A stretch of 64,000 nucleotides of DNA from Paenibacillus lactis (GTDB lineage Bacteria; Bacillota; Bacilli; Paenibacillales; Paenibacillaceae). Shown piece by piece: positions 16,993 to 24,907 of this stretch. How positions within the stretch are numbered: position 1 is the stretch's first letter; the number at the start of each line of letters is the position of its first letter. The stretch covers positions 124,001-188,000 of the forward strand of contig NZ_JAGGKI010000004.1 of the NCBI RefSeq assembly GCF_017873605.1, written 5' to 3'. The notes beneath the pieces were generated by a model. That model did no database searches, was not told the DNA's origin, and saw only the letters and a list, made by a program, of their open reading frames with translations. The position numbers and the translations under genes were made by a program.

Positions 16993-17166
16993 CTCCTGCC
17001 ACCCGCCTTCTTATTAGGATTCCATCGCTCTCATCTTGCCGCTTCAATGAAGGACTGCTCCCATCATATCCAAATTAGGAGCAAACCCTGCAGCTGCATC
17101 GGGTCATTTAGCTCGCCTTCCTCAGCGGTAAATCCGTTATTGCCATTATACTAAGATACAGCGGAG

Positions 17167-17949
17167 CTACAATATATCGAGCCAAATTTTAATAGCTGTC
17201 GCCAAAATGAGAATGGCCAAGATCAACTGCAGCACACGCGTATTCATTCGCTTTCCGGCGGAAGCGCCAAGCGGGGAAGCGATCAGGCTGGCAATGACCA
17301 TAATGGCGGCCGGGCCGTAATCGACCTGCCCTGTCGCAAGCTTGCCTGCCGTTGACCCGATGGAGGAGATGAAGGTGATTGCGAGCGAAGTGGCAATCGT
17401 CATCCGCGTCGGAATTTTCAGGACGACCAGCATCAACGGCACGAGCAAAAACGCGCCTGCCGCCCCGACGATCCCTGCGCCGATACCGACCGCAAGCGCC
17501 AGTCCGGCTGCAAGCCATTTGTTGAACGTCACCTGATCCAGCGGAATTTCGTCCACTCCCCTCTTGGGGATCAGCATCATGACGGCAGCAAGCAATGCCA
17601 ATATGCCGTACATGATATTGATGAAACTTTCGCTCATAAGGTTGGAACCGAAGCCTCCAATTAGGCTGCCAAGTAAAATCGCCGAACCCATATACAAGAT
17701 TAAGGTTTTATTCAAATACCCGCCCTTCCGGTAAGCCCACACGCCCCCGATCGTGGCAAAAAACACCTGTACAGCACTAATGCCGGATACTTCGTGCGCC
17801 GTGAATGCCGCAAAGCCGAATAATGGCGGAATATACAGCAGCATCGGGTATTTGATGATGGAACCGCCGATGCCTACCATGCCCGAAATATAGGAACCGA
17901 TAAAACCGATAAGGAATATCGCCAAGATGTAAGTTACAGTCCATTCCAT
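17167..17949 (-). CDS. TauE/SafE-family sulfite/anion exporter of the cst locus
   Basis: This 260-aa membrane protein has eight or so hydrophobic segments and two TauE/SafE half-motifs: [20 protein letters not shown] at residues 16-35 and [20 protein letters not shown] near residue 150. In Staphylococcus aureus a tauE gene accompanies cstR-cstA-cstB and is thought to export sulfite or thiosulfate. Here it is the last gene downstream of cstB, separated by a terminator at 17972 that probably lowers its expression. AAGGGGGC precedes the ATG. Confidence 0.88.
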   Translation of the reverse strand: MEWTVTYILAIFLIGFIGSYISGMVGIGGSIIKYPMLLYIPPLFGFAAFTAHEVSGISAVQVFFATIGGVWAYRKGGYLNKTLILYMGSAILLGSLIGGFGSNLMSESFINIMYGILALLAAVMMLIPKRGVDEIPLDQVTFNKWLAAGLALAVGIGAGIVGAAGAFLLVPLMLVVLKIPTRMTIATSLAITFISSIGSTAGKLATGQVDYGPAAIMVIASLIASPLGASAGKRMNTRVLQLILAILILATAIKIWLDIL

Positions 17950-17971
17950 GTTCTTGCCCCCTTGATTCTTT

Positions 17972-18000
17972 AAAAAAGGGAACCGTCATCCGGTTCCCTT
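17972..18000 (-). terminator. Intrinsic terminator between cstB-like gene and tauE
   Basis: AAGGGAACCG / CGGTTCCCTT with a 5-base loop and a following T tract on the minus strand. A second hairpin, ATGACCGT / ACGGTCAT, stands at 18020-18039, so the intercistronic RNA is strongly structured. No operator-like sequence precedes tauE. Confidence 0.82.
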
Positions 18001-18054
18001 TTCGCTTTTGCAATCAGGCATGACCGTTTACACGGTCATATTTCCATGCCCTTA

Positions 18055-19182
18055 TTACCGAACCGCGCATCGGTTCGGCCCAATCTCCATGTCCCGCTGC
18101 TGCTCCGCATTCGGCTGCATCATTCCCATATTGGTCTGCCGGATCTCCAAGTAGGCGTTCGGCTGCTGCGGCAGGCTCTTCGTGACCAGCAATCTGAATT
18201 CCTCCTCATCCCGGATGTTCAGACCATGGTTTTCTTCAAACAGCTCGCCAAGCTTCTTCGCTACAGTCCCATCCGCGTTCAGCTCGTCCATGATCATGAA
18301 GTGAGCCGGCAGCACGACTAGCTCCCCGGACAGCTCCTTATATATGGAGTACAGCGTCTTCCTCAAATCTCCCGCCCAATCCTCCGCATGTCCAGCAAGG
18401 TCCGGACGGCCGATCGAATCGATGAACAGGATATCTCCGGTCAGCAAATATTGATCATCGATTAGGAATGAGGTAGAACCAGCCGTATGACCAGGGGTAT
18501 GGAGCGCTTCGATCCGGATCACGCTGCTCCCAAGCAGAATCTCGTCTCCGTCTTCGAGCGGCTCATACTTGAATGCCGCCTCTCCGGCGTCCTTTGCAGG
18601 CAGCCAGTACTTTGCGCCTGCAGCCTCGGCGATGGCTCGCCCGCCCGAAATATGATCGGCATGCAGATGCGTATCCAAGACGTGCTTGATCTGCACATTC
18701 ATTTTTGCAGCGAAATCAGTATATACCTCGGTCATCCGTGTCGCGTCGAACAAAGCGGCTTCATGGCCGGACACCAACATGTACGACAGGCACCCTTTGC
18801 CGATCCGAACGAACTGGTACAATTCGCCGCCTTCCTTCAAATCTCCGATTTTAAGCGGCATGAGAAGCTCGCTCCATCCTTTCATGCCTCCCTTCAAGTA
18901 AGCAGCGTTCCGTCCCTGCTCGGCCAGCAATTCGGCGACCATAACGGACGAGCCTTCCTTGGCGCAAACGACCACAATCTCTTCTTCTGCCGGAAGTTGC
19001 TCCAATATTTCCTCCACCCCGTCGATCAGCTCGTAATACGGAATGTTGAGATGCTTGAATCGTTCGCCCTCGATCTTCCAATCTGCAAAATCGGCGGGGT
19101 TGCGAACATCAAGAATGAATAACGGCTTCTTGCGAATTGCCTTCTCTGCCGCTTCCTGCGGAAGCATAGCTCTAATTGCCAT
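18055..19182 (-). CDS. cstB: CstB-like rhodanese plus metallo-beta-lactamase persulfide dioxygenase
   Basis: This 375-aa two-domain protein has an N-terminal rhodanese (~residues 8-108) with [12 protein letters not shown] and an active-site Cys at ~73 in [10 protein letters not shown]. The C-terminal metallo-beta-lactamase domain (~120-375) has THLHADH at ~171-177, the metal-ligand His in HTPGHTAGS at ~232 and the bridging Asp in LLTGDILF at ~250. It matches ETHE1/CstB non-heme iron persulfide dioxygenases, which oxidise persulfide to sulfite or thiosulfate. The rhodanese is N-terminal here, whereas in S. aureus CstB the dioxygenase comes first. AGAGGAAG precedes the ATG. It follows cstA by about 100 bp without its own operator. 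Confidence 0.88.
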   Translation of the reverse strand: MAIRAMLPQEAAEKAIRKKPLFILDVRNPADFADWKIEGERFKHLNIPYYELIDGVEEILEQLPAEEEIVVVCAKEGSSVMVAELLAEQGRNAAYLKGGMKGWSELLMPLKIGDLKEGGELYQFVRIGKGCLSYMLVSGHEAALFDATRMTEVYTDFAAKMNVQIKHVLDTHLHADHISGGRAIAEAAGAKYWLPAKDAGEAAFKYEPLEDGDEILLGSSVIRIEALHTPGHTAGSTSFLIDDQYLLTGDILFIDSIGRPDLAGHAEDWAGDLRKTLYSIYKELSGELVVLPAHFMIMDELNADGTVAKKLGELFEENHGLNIRDEEEFRLLVTKSLPQQPNAYLEIRQTNMGMMQPNAEQQRDMEIGPNRCAVR

Positions 19183-19283
19183 CCTGTATCTTCCTCTCTA
19201 TTGTTAGGTTTGGTTATTCATCAAGTTCCTCTATCGTTTTTGAATACCGAGGTGCGAGCTACCATTCCCGTCACTTATACCGG

Positions 19284-19871
19284 TTACTTCATCTGCCCAT
19301 TGTCCAAGCCGGCCGTCTGCCCGCTCCAGCTGCTCATGCCGGGTACGACATTAACGACATGCGTAAAGCCGCTGTCTGCAAGCTTTTTTGAAGCCAAGTC
19401 GCTGCGGGCGCCCGACCGGCAGATTACATAGATCCTGTCATCCTTGTTCAGCTCGCCTAAATGGTACTCCAGCTCTCCGAGCGGAATCGAAACCGCGCTT
19501 GGAATGTGTCGGAAAGCATATTCGGCTGCCTCCCTCACGTCCAAGACGACAACGGACTCGCCGGAATCCAGCATTTTCTGCAGTTCAGCAGGTTCGCACA
19601 CATTGGAATACATGAGCTCTCCTCCTTCCTCCTCGGACGATTTGCGAAGATAATGCTGCAGTACGCCATTTTCCTCCATCGTGCCCAAATACTGATGCCC
19701 GGCGCTTTCCGCCCAGGCTTTCAAATCGGCCTTGGATCCCGGATCCGTCGCCTCGACCTCGAGCACCTGGCCAGCTTGGAGATCCTTCATCGCTTTCTTC
19801 GTACGTACGATCGGCATTGGACATGCCAGCCCCTTCGCGTCCAGCTTCGCATCGGATTGTATTGTAGTCAT
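19284..19871 (-). CDS. cstA: CstA-like TusA-rhodanese sulfurtransferase
   Basis: This is a ~195-aa fusion. Residues ~1-75 form a TusA domain with the catalytic Cys in LDAKGLACPMPIVRTKKAM. Residues ~95-195 form a rhodanese with VVVLDVREAAEY and the active-site Cys in YVICRSGARS near residue 155. TusA-rhodanese proteins relay sulfane sulfur. I chose the ATG at 19871 (MTTIQSDAK), 10 bases after GGAGG; the frame extends to 19901, into the operator. The S. aureus cst operon encodes a comparable multidomain CstA. The operator at 19901 directly upstream places it under CstR. Confidence 0.88.
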   Translation of the reverse strand: MTTIQSDAKLDAKGLACPMPIVRTKKAMKDLQAGQVLEVEATDPGSKADLKAWAESAGHQYLGTMEENGVLQHYLRKSSEEEGGELMYSNVCEPAELQKMLDSGESVVVLDVREAAEYAFRHIPSAVSIPLGELEYHLGELNKDDRIYVICRSGARSDLASKKLADSGFTHVVNVVPGMSSWSGQTAGLDNGQMK

Positions 19872-19900
19872 TAAAGATCTAGCCTCCATTCGGATTTTCA

Positions 19901-19918
19901 TATACCCTTAGGGGTATA
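19901..19918. promoter_or_regulatory. CstR operator upstream of cstA-like gene
   Basis: TATACCC-TTAG-GGGTATA, a 7-4-7 inverted repeat. This is the first of four such sites in the locus (others at 20534, 20831 and 21266), each just before a gene start. Confidence 0.75.
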
Positions 19919-20016
19919 ATTTCGAATAAAAAAATGTTAATATGCATCTTATTTCATTAGAGAAAAACGGCTTTAATTCTCAGAACACTTTCGCAATTGC
20001 CACGGAACCTAATTCA

Positions 20017-20502
20017 TTAAATAAACAAATTTACATTCCCATCCTGGGCATCTCCCAAATAGGCTGCCACTCCCGCGTATTCGATCCCGTCCATCAGCTC
20101 TTCCGCCTGCAGGCCGAGAAGATCCATCGTCATCGTGCAAGCAACCAGCTTGACATCCTGCTCCTGCGCCATCTCGATCAGCTGCGGCAGCGGAACCGCA
20201 TTGTGCTTTTTGATGACATCCTTTATCATTTTAGGTCCCATGCCGGCAAAATTCATTTTCGACAGCCCCATTTTGTTGGCGCCTCTCGGCATCATTTTGG
20301 CAAACATTTTCTCCATGAACCCTTTTTTCTTAGGCAGCAGCACATCCTCATCCTTCCGCAGGGCGTTCAGCCCCCAAAAGGTGTGAAAGATGGTCACTTC
20401 ATGGTCATACGCAGCCGCGCCATTAGCAATGATGTAGGCCGCCATCGCTTTATCATAATCCCCACTGAATAAGATAATGGTCGTTCGCTTCTGTTCGATC
20501 AC
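20017..20502 (-). CDS. DsrE/DsrF-like (DsrE2) sulfur-carrier family protein
   Basis: This 161-aa protein starts TTIILFSGDYDKAMAAYIIA, typical of DsrE2-type proteins of the peroxiredoxin-like DsrE/F/H superfamily. A conserved Cys in VKLVACTMTMDLLGL near residue 125 is the expected persulfide-carrying residue. The GTG at 20502 has AAGGAGG 10 bases upstream. It lies between a TusA gene and the cstA-like gene, with its own upstream operator. Sulfur relay with the TusA proteins is a reasonable inference. Confidence 0.87.
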   Translation of the reverse strand: MIEQKRTTIILFSGDYDKAMAAYIIANGAAAYDHEVTIFHTFWGLNALRKDEDVLLPKKKGFMEKMFAKMMPRGANKMGLSKMNFAGMGPKMIKDVIKKHNAVPLPQLIEMAQEQDVKLVACTMTMDLLGLQAEELMDGIEYAGVAAYLGDAQDGNVNLFI

Positions 20503-20533
20503 GATATCTCTTCCTCCTTTTTATGTGATCTTC

Positions 20534-20547
20534 TACCCCTATGGGTA
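20534..20547. promoter_or_regulatory. CstR operator upstream of the dsrE-like gene
   Basis: TACCC-CTAT-GGGTA, a 5-4-5 inverted repeat immediately before the ribosome binding site region of the DsrE-like gene. Confidence 0.7.
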
Positions 20548-20565
20548 TATTTATTGATACAAAAA

Positions 20566-20793
20566 TCATCCTTTGCGGATCCAAAACTTCAACACGCCGT
20601 CCTCCTCACGGTGCTCGAGCAGTTCGTTCCCCATCGATTGGGCCCAGGCCGTCAAATCGCTCTTCACGCCCGGATCAGTAGCATGAATCTCGAGCACTTG
20701 TCCCTGCTCCATGTCTTTCATTGCCTTCTTCGTTTTAACGATTGGCATTGGGCATGCCAAGCCTTTGGCATCCAATACTTGATCAGCACGCAT
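20566..20793 (-). CDS. tusA: TusA-family sulfur carrier
   Basis: This 75-aa single-domain TusA has the catalytic Cys in LDAKGLACPMPIVKTKKAM near residue 15. It is very similar to the TusA half of the nearby cstA-like gene, which suggests a local duplication followed by fusion with a rhodanese. AAGGAGG lies 9 bases before the chosen ATG at 20793. An operator at 20831 precedes it. Confidence 0.9.
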   Translation of the reverse strand: MRADQVLDAKGLACPMPIVKTKKAMKDMEQGQVLEIHATDPGVKSDLTAWAQSMGNELLEHREEDGVLKFWIRKG

Positions 20794-20830
20794 TCCAAAA
20801 TTCCTCCTTCGTAGTTTCAACCATTTAATT

Positions 20831-20848
20831 TATACCCCCATGAGTATA
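20831..20848. promoter_or_regulatory. CstR operator upstream of tusA
   Basis: TATACCC-CCAT-GAGTATA, a 7-4-7 inverted repeat with one mismatch. Confidence 0.65.
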
Positions 20849-20929
20849 TAATATGATAAAACAAATGGACATCAACCCTTTGCGAATTCTGATCCCTGGG
20901 TCAAATGCCCTTTTAGATAGCCTGTGACG

Positions 20930-21190
20930 TTATCTGCTCTGGACGAGCAGATTCACCGCTTCAACCACTAGCTGCTCCGTATCCCGGCCTTTCTCCACAG
21001 CCTCTTTGACGCAGTCCACGAGGTTGGCGCTGACGATGACGCCGATCGCCCGGTCCATCGCTGCGCGCGTCGCCGATAGCTGCGTAATGACTTCCCTGCA
21101 ATCCTTCCCTTCCTCCATCATCCTCAGAATGCCGCGGAGCTGGCCTTCGATCCGTTTTACCCGGTTCTTCATCTGATCATCGTATCTCAC
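20930..21190 (-). CDS. cstR: CstR, persulfide-sensing CsoR-family repressor
   Basis: This 86-aa CsoR/RcnR-family helical repressor starts at the GTG at 21190, six bases after GAGGAGGT. With that start it is the same length as S. aureus CstR, and the reactive residues fall at Cys31 (EEGKDCREV) and Cys60 (SANLVDCVKEA). The copper sensor CsoR has His four residues before the second Cys; here that position is Asn56. The Cys-Asn-Cys set is the signature of CstR, which senses persulfides by linking the two Cys across subunits. Four matching operators lie in the locus, including one upstream of this gene. Confidence 0.92.
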   Translation of the reverse strand: MRYDDQMKNRVKRIEGQLRGILRMMEEGKDCREVITQLSATRAAMDRAIGVIVSANLVDCVKEAVEKGRDTEQLVVEAVNLLVQSR

Positions 21191-21265
21191 CCTCATACCT
21201 CCTCGGTTTATTCCATCCAAATTCAAGGATTAAGCCTAAGAATACGGATGTGGCACGCTTATAAT

Positions 21266-21285
21266 ATATACCCCACCGGGTATAT
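21266..21285. promoter_or_regulatory. CstR operator upstream of cstR
   Basis: ATATACCC-CACC-GGGTATAT, a perfect 8-4-8 inverted repeat about 75 bases before the cstR start, implying autoregulation. It is the best of the four copies. Confidence 0.8.
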
Positions 21286-21323
21286 AGTCAAGTTAGAAAA
21301 ATGATCCAGGTCAGCCGAAGAAA

Positions 21324-21349
21324 TAAAAAAAGCCCCGCGATAGGGGCTT
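21324..21349 (-). terminator. Intrinsic terminator after the MATE gene
   Basis: AAGCCCC / GGGGCTT with a 6-base loop and TTTTTTT on the minus strand, 20 bases past the MATE stop. Confidence 0.9.
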
Positions 21350-21369
21350 AGCTCATATAGGGATGATAG

Positions 21370-22755
21370 CTAAATCAGTTTATGCGCATACCACTTTTTG
21401 CCGCGGAACCGCCATAGGAAGAGCGCGCCCCGCACGCCCCACTCGCAGTTCATGGCGAGCCAGACGCCGAGAATGCCCCAGCCGAGCACGATCCCCATGA
21501 TGTAACCGAGGATGACCCGAAACAGCCACATGGTCATCATGGAGGTAATGGAAGTAAACCGTGAATCTCCCGCCGCCCGGAGTGCGGAGGGGAGTATGAA
21601 GCTGATCGACCACAGCGGGACCTGAATGATCACGTTGATCAGCATGACAACGAACAGTTCATGCACGATTTCCTGCGGCGGATTAAACAATCCGACGAGC
21701 GGATTGAACAGCGGGATCAGGATAAGTCCCATTACCGCCAGAGAGATGGCACCCAGCCATAGAAATGACCGGATGAACTTCCGGGCATCCGCAATATCCC
21801 CCCGGCCGATACATTGGCCGACTACCGTTACGATCGTCAGCGACAAGGCGCTCGCGGGTATTTGCGTCAGCATCGCGAGTGATCCGCCGATCGCATTCGT
21901 AGCGATCGCATAGGTGCCTAAGCTTACGATAAACACCTGCGTCAGCAGCTTTCCCCCGTTGAAGAACATCTGCTCTGCCGCGAACGGAAGGCCGATAAAC
22001 ATGATTTTGCGAAGCATCGACAATGGAAAATGAAACAAGTCCTTCAGCCGGATATGCAGCGTTGCGTCGACCTTGAATAAATAATACAGCGCGCAGGCCG
22101 CGCCCGCAAAACGGGCAATGTTAATGGCCAGGGTCATGCCGAAGACCCCCATATGCAGCAGCGTAATAAATAAAATATTCAGCACCACATACAGCAGATT
22201 CATAATCAGCGACAGCGCAAGCGAGGCCCGCGTCTTTCCGATGCCCCTGAGCGCTCCGCATACCGCCTGTACGACCGCAATTCCTAGAAAGGATGTTCCG
22301 CTGCCGATCAGGTAGATCCGGGCACTCTCCAATACCTCCGGCGAAGCGGAGCCGAACAGAAGCTGGAGTATCGGATTATGCAGCCCGATGATAAGCAGCG
22401 CGATCGCTAGTGCAATAAACGTCACCGAGGTGACCGTAGCCGCAGAAGCCCTGGACACCATCTGCCCATTGCCGCTGCCTTTATACTGTGCGACCACGAC
22501 CGTACCTCCGGTAGCCACCGCTACGAATACGTTGATCAGAAAAATATTCAGCGCATCGACCATGTTGACGGCACTGACCGCCGCCACTCCCGAGGAACTG
22601 ATCATCGCCGTGTTGACCAAGTTAAGGCCGATGATAAAAGCCTGGTCGATCAGAATCGGAAGCATGAGTGCAAAGATTTGCCGGTAGTCCATCGACTCTC
22701 CGGAAAAATGATTTTGTAGTAAACCGTTCATTCGGGTTCGTAGTCGAACCAACAT
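21370..22755 (-). CDS. MATE-family multidrug efflux transporter
   Basis: This 461-aa cation-coupled exporter has about 12 hydrophobic segments and the MATE two-repeat layout. Conserved blocks include FALMLPILIDQAFIIGLNLVN near residue 29 and NGGKLLTQVFIVSLGTYAI near residue 265. The ATG at 22755 has only a weak GATGA site; an ATG at 22692 (MDYRQIFALM) closely follows GGAGAG and is an alternative. A promoter and an intrinsic terminator upstream (22802-22980) suggest control by attenuation. The substrate is unknown. Confidence 0.9.
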   Translation of the reverse strand: MLVRLRTRMNGLLQNHFSGESMDYRQIFALMLPILIDQAFIIGLNLVNTAMISSSGVAAVSAVNMVDALNIFLINVFVAVATGGTVVVAQYKGSGNGQMVSRASAATVTSVTFIALAIALLIIGLHNPILQLLFGSASPEVLESARIYLIGSGTSFLGIAVVQAVCGALRGIGKTRASLALSLIMNLLYVVLNILFITLLHMGVFGMTLAINIARFAGAACALYYLFKVDATLHIRLKDLFHFPLSMLRKIMFIGLPFAAEQMFFNGGKLLTQVFIVSLGTYAIATNAIGGSLAMLTQIPASALSLTIVTVVGQCIGRGDIADARKFIRSFLWLGAISLAVMGLILIPLFNPLVGLFNPPQEIVHELFVVMLINVIIQVPLWSISFILPSALRAAGDSRFTSITSMMTMWLFRVILGYIMGIVLGWGILGVWLAMNCEWGVRGALFLWRFRGKKWYAHKLI

Positions 22756-22801
22756 CTGTCATCACATTCTTTTCGCTGTAGTACACGGTTCTTCCGCCAT
22801 G

Positions 22802-22980
22802 AAAAAAACTCTTCGTAAGTGAAGAGCTTCTGGTTAACGGTATATTCGCTGCCGCCGTAACCGACCTCACAAGCCGGAGCAGGGCCCGCGGCAAGGGGGC
22901 AGATTCGGATCGTTTCGTTGTCTTCCCGGATAAACCCCGTGTTTGATTGGAGAATATCACCTGACCTCTACTCCTGTCAA
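22802..22980 (-). promoter_or_regulatory. Promoter and attenuator-like 5' leader of the MATE gene
   Basis: On the minus strand TTGACA (22975-22980), 18 bases and TATTCT (22951-22956) form a good promoter. The leader (~22945 down to 22802) contains GGTTACGG / CCGTTAACC and ends in CTCTTC-N6-GAAGAG followed by TTTTTTT, an intrinsic terminator before the coding region. I could not match the leader to a riboswitch class I know. After the terminator a 12-codon ORF without ribosome binding site (start 22800, MAEEPCTTAKRM) reaches the MATE start region. The rest of 22981-23224 shows no gene. Confidence 0.6.
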
Positions 22981-23224
22981 TGAGCCGGCTCCATAGTAAT
23001 AGACCGTAAACCGCCGTATATGGGAGCTTCCCGCTATCACAATAATGCAAATGCCGGAAATGAAAGAAGATTGCCCGAAACGGTCCGCATCCGCTTACCG
23101 AAACAATTACCTGTGACGGTTGGTTAAGGAGGTTAAAGCGCTCCTTGTAATTCTCCTGCGCCCTTACCCTTTCTATCAATCAACATAGAATAAGAAATGA
23201 TAGATTGGAAGGGAGGTCTTCGAA

Positions 23225-23839
23225 ATGGAGACACAACCGTACCGGTACGAGGCAATTTTCAGCCTAGGGCATAACTGCCAGGTTGCCGCTCAGCTCAAGC
23301 GAAACGGTCTGCGGCGTCAGGCAGGTCCCTGGGATTGGTTCAATTTCGCATCGACCGCCGATTTTTGCGGCATGATCCGCAGACGGCTTGAAGGCTTTAT
23401 GCAGCTCGAGCATTTGGAGATCTACGGCAAATCCGTAAACACCTACTATGTGCGCGATCGGCAGTCAACCTGTTTGTCATTTCACGATTTTAAAAATACG
23501 CCCGACCAGCCGCCGCTACACGACTATGCCGAATTTCGGGAACGGCTGGATCGAAGAATCGCACGGTTTAATGATTGCCTGGCATCCGGCCAAAGCGTTC
23601 TTCTCGTGCGGATCATTCAACATCAGCAGGATGCCGAAGCCATCTATGCCTCCATCCATGAAACGTATGCCAATCCCCATATTTCCATGCTATTTATTCT
23701 TCATGGAGAAGACTCGGACATCGTGGAGCTGCCTTCGTTCGCTGAAGATGCCAGGCTTGTTCGCATCCCGAAAGGCAGGACGTGGGAAGGCGATACGGAA
23801 GCATGGGCAGCGATTCTGTCAAAGATTCGACTCGCTTAA
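23225..23839 (+). CDS. DUF1796 family putative papain-like cysteine peptidase
   Basis: This 204-aa protein has IFSLGHNCQVAAQLKRNGLR near residue 12 and AGPWDWFNF near residue 33, the markers of DUF1796, which is classed as a putative cysteine peptidase. The likely nucleophile is the Cys in HNCQVA. The substrate is unknown. GGGAGG lies 8 bases before the ATG. It stands alone between the MATE leader and a short candidate RNA at 23905. Confidence 0.8.
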   Translation: METQPYRYEAIFSLGHNCQVAAQLKRNGLRRQAGPWDWFNFASTADFCGMIRRRLEGFMQLEHLEIYGKSVNTYYVRDRQSTCLSFHDFKNTPDQPPLHDYAEFRERLDRRIARFNDCLASGQSVLLVRIIQHQQDAEAIYASIHETYANPHISMLFILHGEDSDIVELPSFAEDARLVRIPKGRTWEGDTEAWAAILSKIRLA

Positions 23840-23868
23840 ACTTTTTAAAGAATTTACCATAGACATGA

Positions 23869-23898
23869 TTGACAAATATAGGTTATATATTGTATATT
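23869..23898 (+). promoter_or_regulatory. Sigma-A-like promoter for a short transcript or leader
   Basis: TTGACA, 18 bases, TATATT. The next structure downstream is a terminator 30-80 bases away, so this promoter makes either a small RNA or an attenuated leader for the gene at 24057. Confidence 0.7.
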
Positions 23899-23904
23899 TT
23901 ACTA

Positions 23905-23978
23905 AACTAATTCTGGATTCTTACGAAGGAAGCACCCGTAAGCCAGGCATTGACGCCTGCTGCCCGGGTGCTTTTTTG
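23905..23978 (+). ncRNA. Candidate ~75-nt terminated leader or small RNA
   Basis: Between the promoter at 23869 and the coding sequence at 24057 lies AAGCACCCG / CGGGTGCTT (23930-23938 with 23965-23973) followed by TTTTTT, enclosing an inner CAGGC / GCCTG hairpin. A second pairing, CTTACG (23920-23925) with CGTAAG (23937-23942), overlaps the 5' arm of the terminator and could compete with it. That is the geometry of a switchable terminator. No known riboswitch class is recognised. Confidence 0.5.
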
Positions 23979-24056
23979 CGTTGTTACCCGGACTTCGTAT
24001 GAGCTTACGAGCGGCTTTTCGGAACGAATCCAATGGATGGAAGGGGCATTACTGTC

Positions 24057-24869
24057 ATGATGAAGAAAATGTTCATGATCTATCTTGCGATGCAATTGAT
24101 AATTGGTCTAGTGCCGGTCCGGGAGGCCGCGGCCGCAGCGATCGAATTCACGGATGCGATCAACCATCAGCTAAGCGAAACCGCAGGCCGTGCCGGCGGG
24201 TCGGGCGGTACCAGGCTGCTCAAGCAGTATGATACGTTTAAAGCCGAACGGAAAGAGACCATGGAATGGGATGATAAAATCGCTTCGCTGCATTATGCCA
24301 ACGAAGCCAAGGCTTCGGAAGTGCGCAGAAGGATCAGCGATCTGGATAAAGACAAGATCCGCAATCTGGAGGAACAGCTGAATGCGGCGAAGCGTAAATA
24401 TCAGCCTTTATTCGACAGCTACACGGCGCTAAACAGGCAGGTTGCGGCAGCCAAGAAATTGAAGGACAAGACGTTATCCAAGATGCTGCAGACGCAGGCT
24501 AACAGCATGAAGCTGCTGGTGAATATTGGGAGGCAGGATATCAAGCAGAAGCAAGCGGCGCTGACGGCAGCCAAGAAGGAACGTACCGGCAAGGCGGCCA
24601 AAGTGCGGTCCGTGCTATCCGGGATCGAGCCGTATAAGAGCAAAATCAAAAGCGACAAGAGTGCGATCTCGACCCCGAACAAGCTGTTGAACACCGAATG
24701 GAAGAACTTTAAAGCCGCCGTAAAGTCGCAGGATCCGTCACGGACATCGGATACCTTGGCACGGATGCTCACCCTCTCCGGCCAAATTCTGGCGAAGAAG
24801 AAGAGCGTTTTCCAACACGAACAGCGGATCGAAACGATAATCCGGCAGGCTAATGGTCACATCAAATAA
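24057..24869 (+). CDS. Secreted coiled-coil protein of unknown function
   Basis: This 270-aa protein has a signal peptide (MMKKMFMIYLAMQLIIGLVP, cleavage near the REAAAAA stretch). The mature protein is almost wholly alpha-helical and charged, Lys/Ala/Glu-rich, with heptad-like stretches around residues 75-170 (LEEQLNAAKRKYQPLFDSY, then QDIKQKQAALTAAKKER). No catalytic motif is visible. GGAAGGGG lies 10 bases before the ATG at 24057. A cell-wall or surface role is a guess from export and coiled coil. The upstream promoter/terminator pair suggests regulated expression. Confidence 0.75.
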   Translation: MMKKMFMIYLAMQLIIGLVPVREAAAAAIEFTDAINHQLSETAGRAGGSGGTRLLKQYDTFKAERKETMEWDDKIASLHYANEAKASEVRRRISDLDKDKIRNLEEQLNAAKRKYQPLFDSYTALNRQVAAAKKLKDKTLSKMLQTQANSMKLLVNIGRQDIKQKQAALTAAKKERTGKAAKVRSVLSGIEPYKSKIKSDKSAISTPNKLLNTEWKNFKAAVKSQDPSRTSDTLARMLTLSGQILAKKKSVFQHEQRIETIIRQANGHIK

Positions 24870-24907
24870 CGGCATCCCTGTCTATGGGCTAGTGACGAAT
24901 CAAGCTT

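Noticed and set aside
22802..22950. Guanidine-I (ykkC) riboswitch for the MATE leader
   Set aside because: A few GGGA/ACG-like words occur, but the first conserved helix is missing because the promoter lies immediately upstream.
22622..23179. 185-codon frame on the minus strand overlapping the MATE start
   Set aside because: It runs through the promoter, the terminator hairpin and the MATE N-terminus, and has no family signature.
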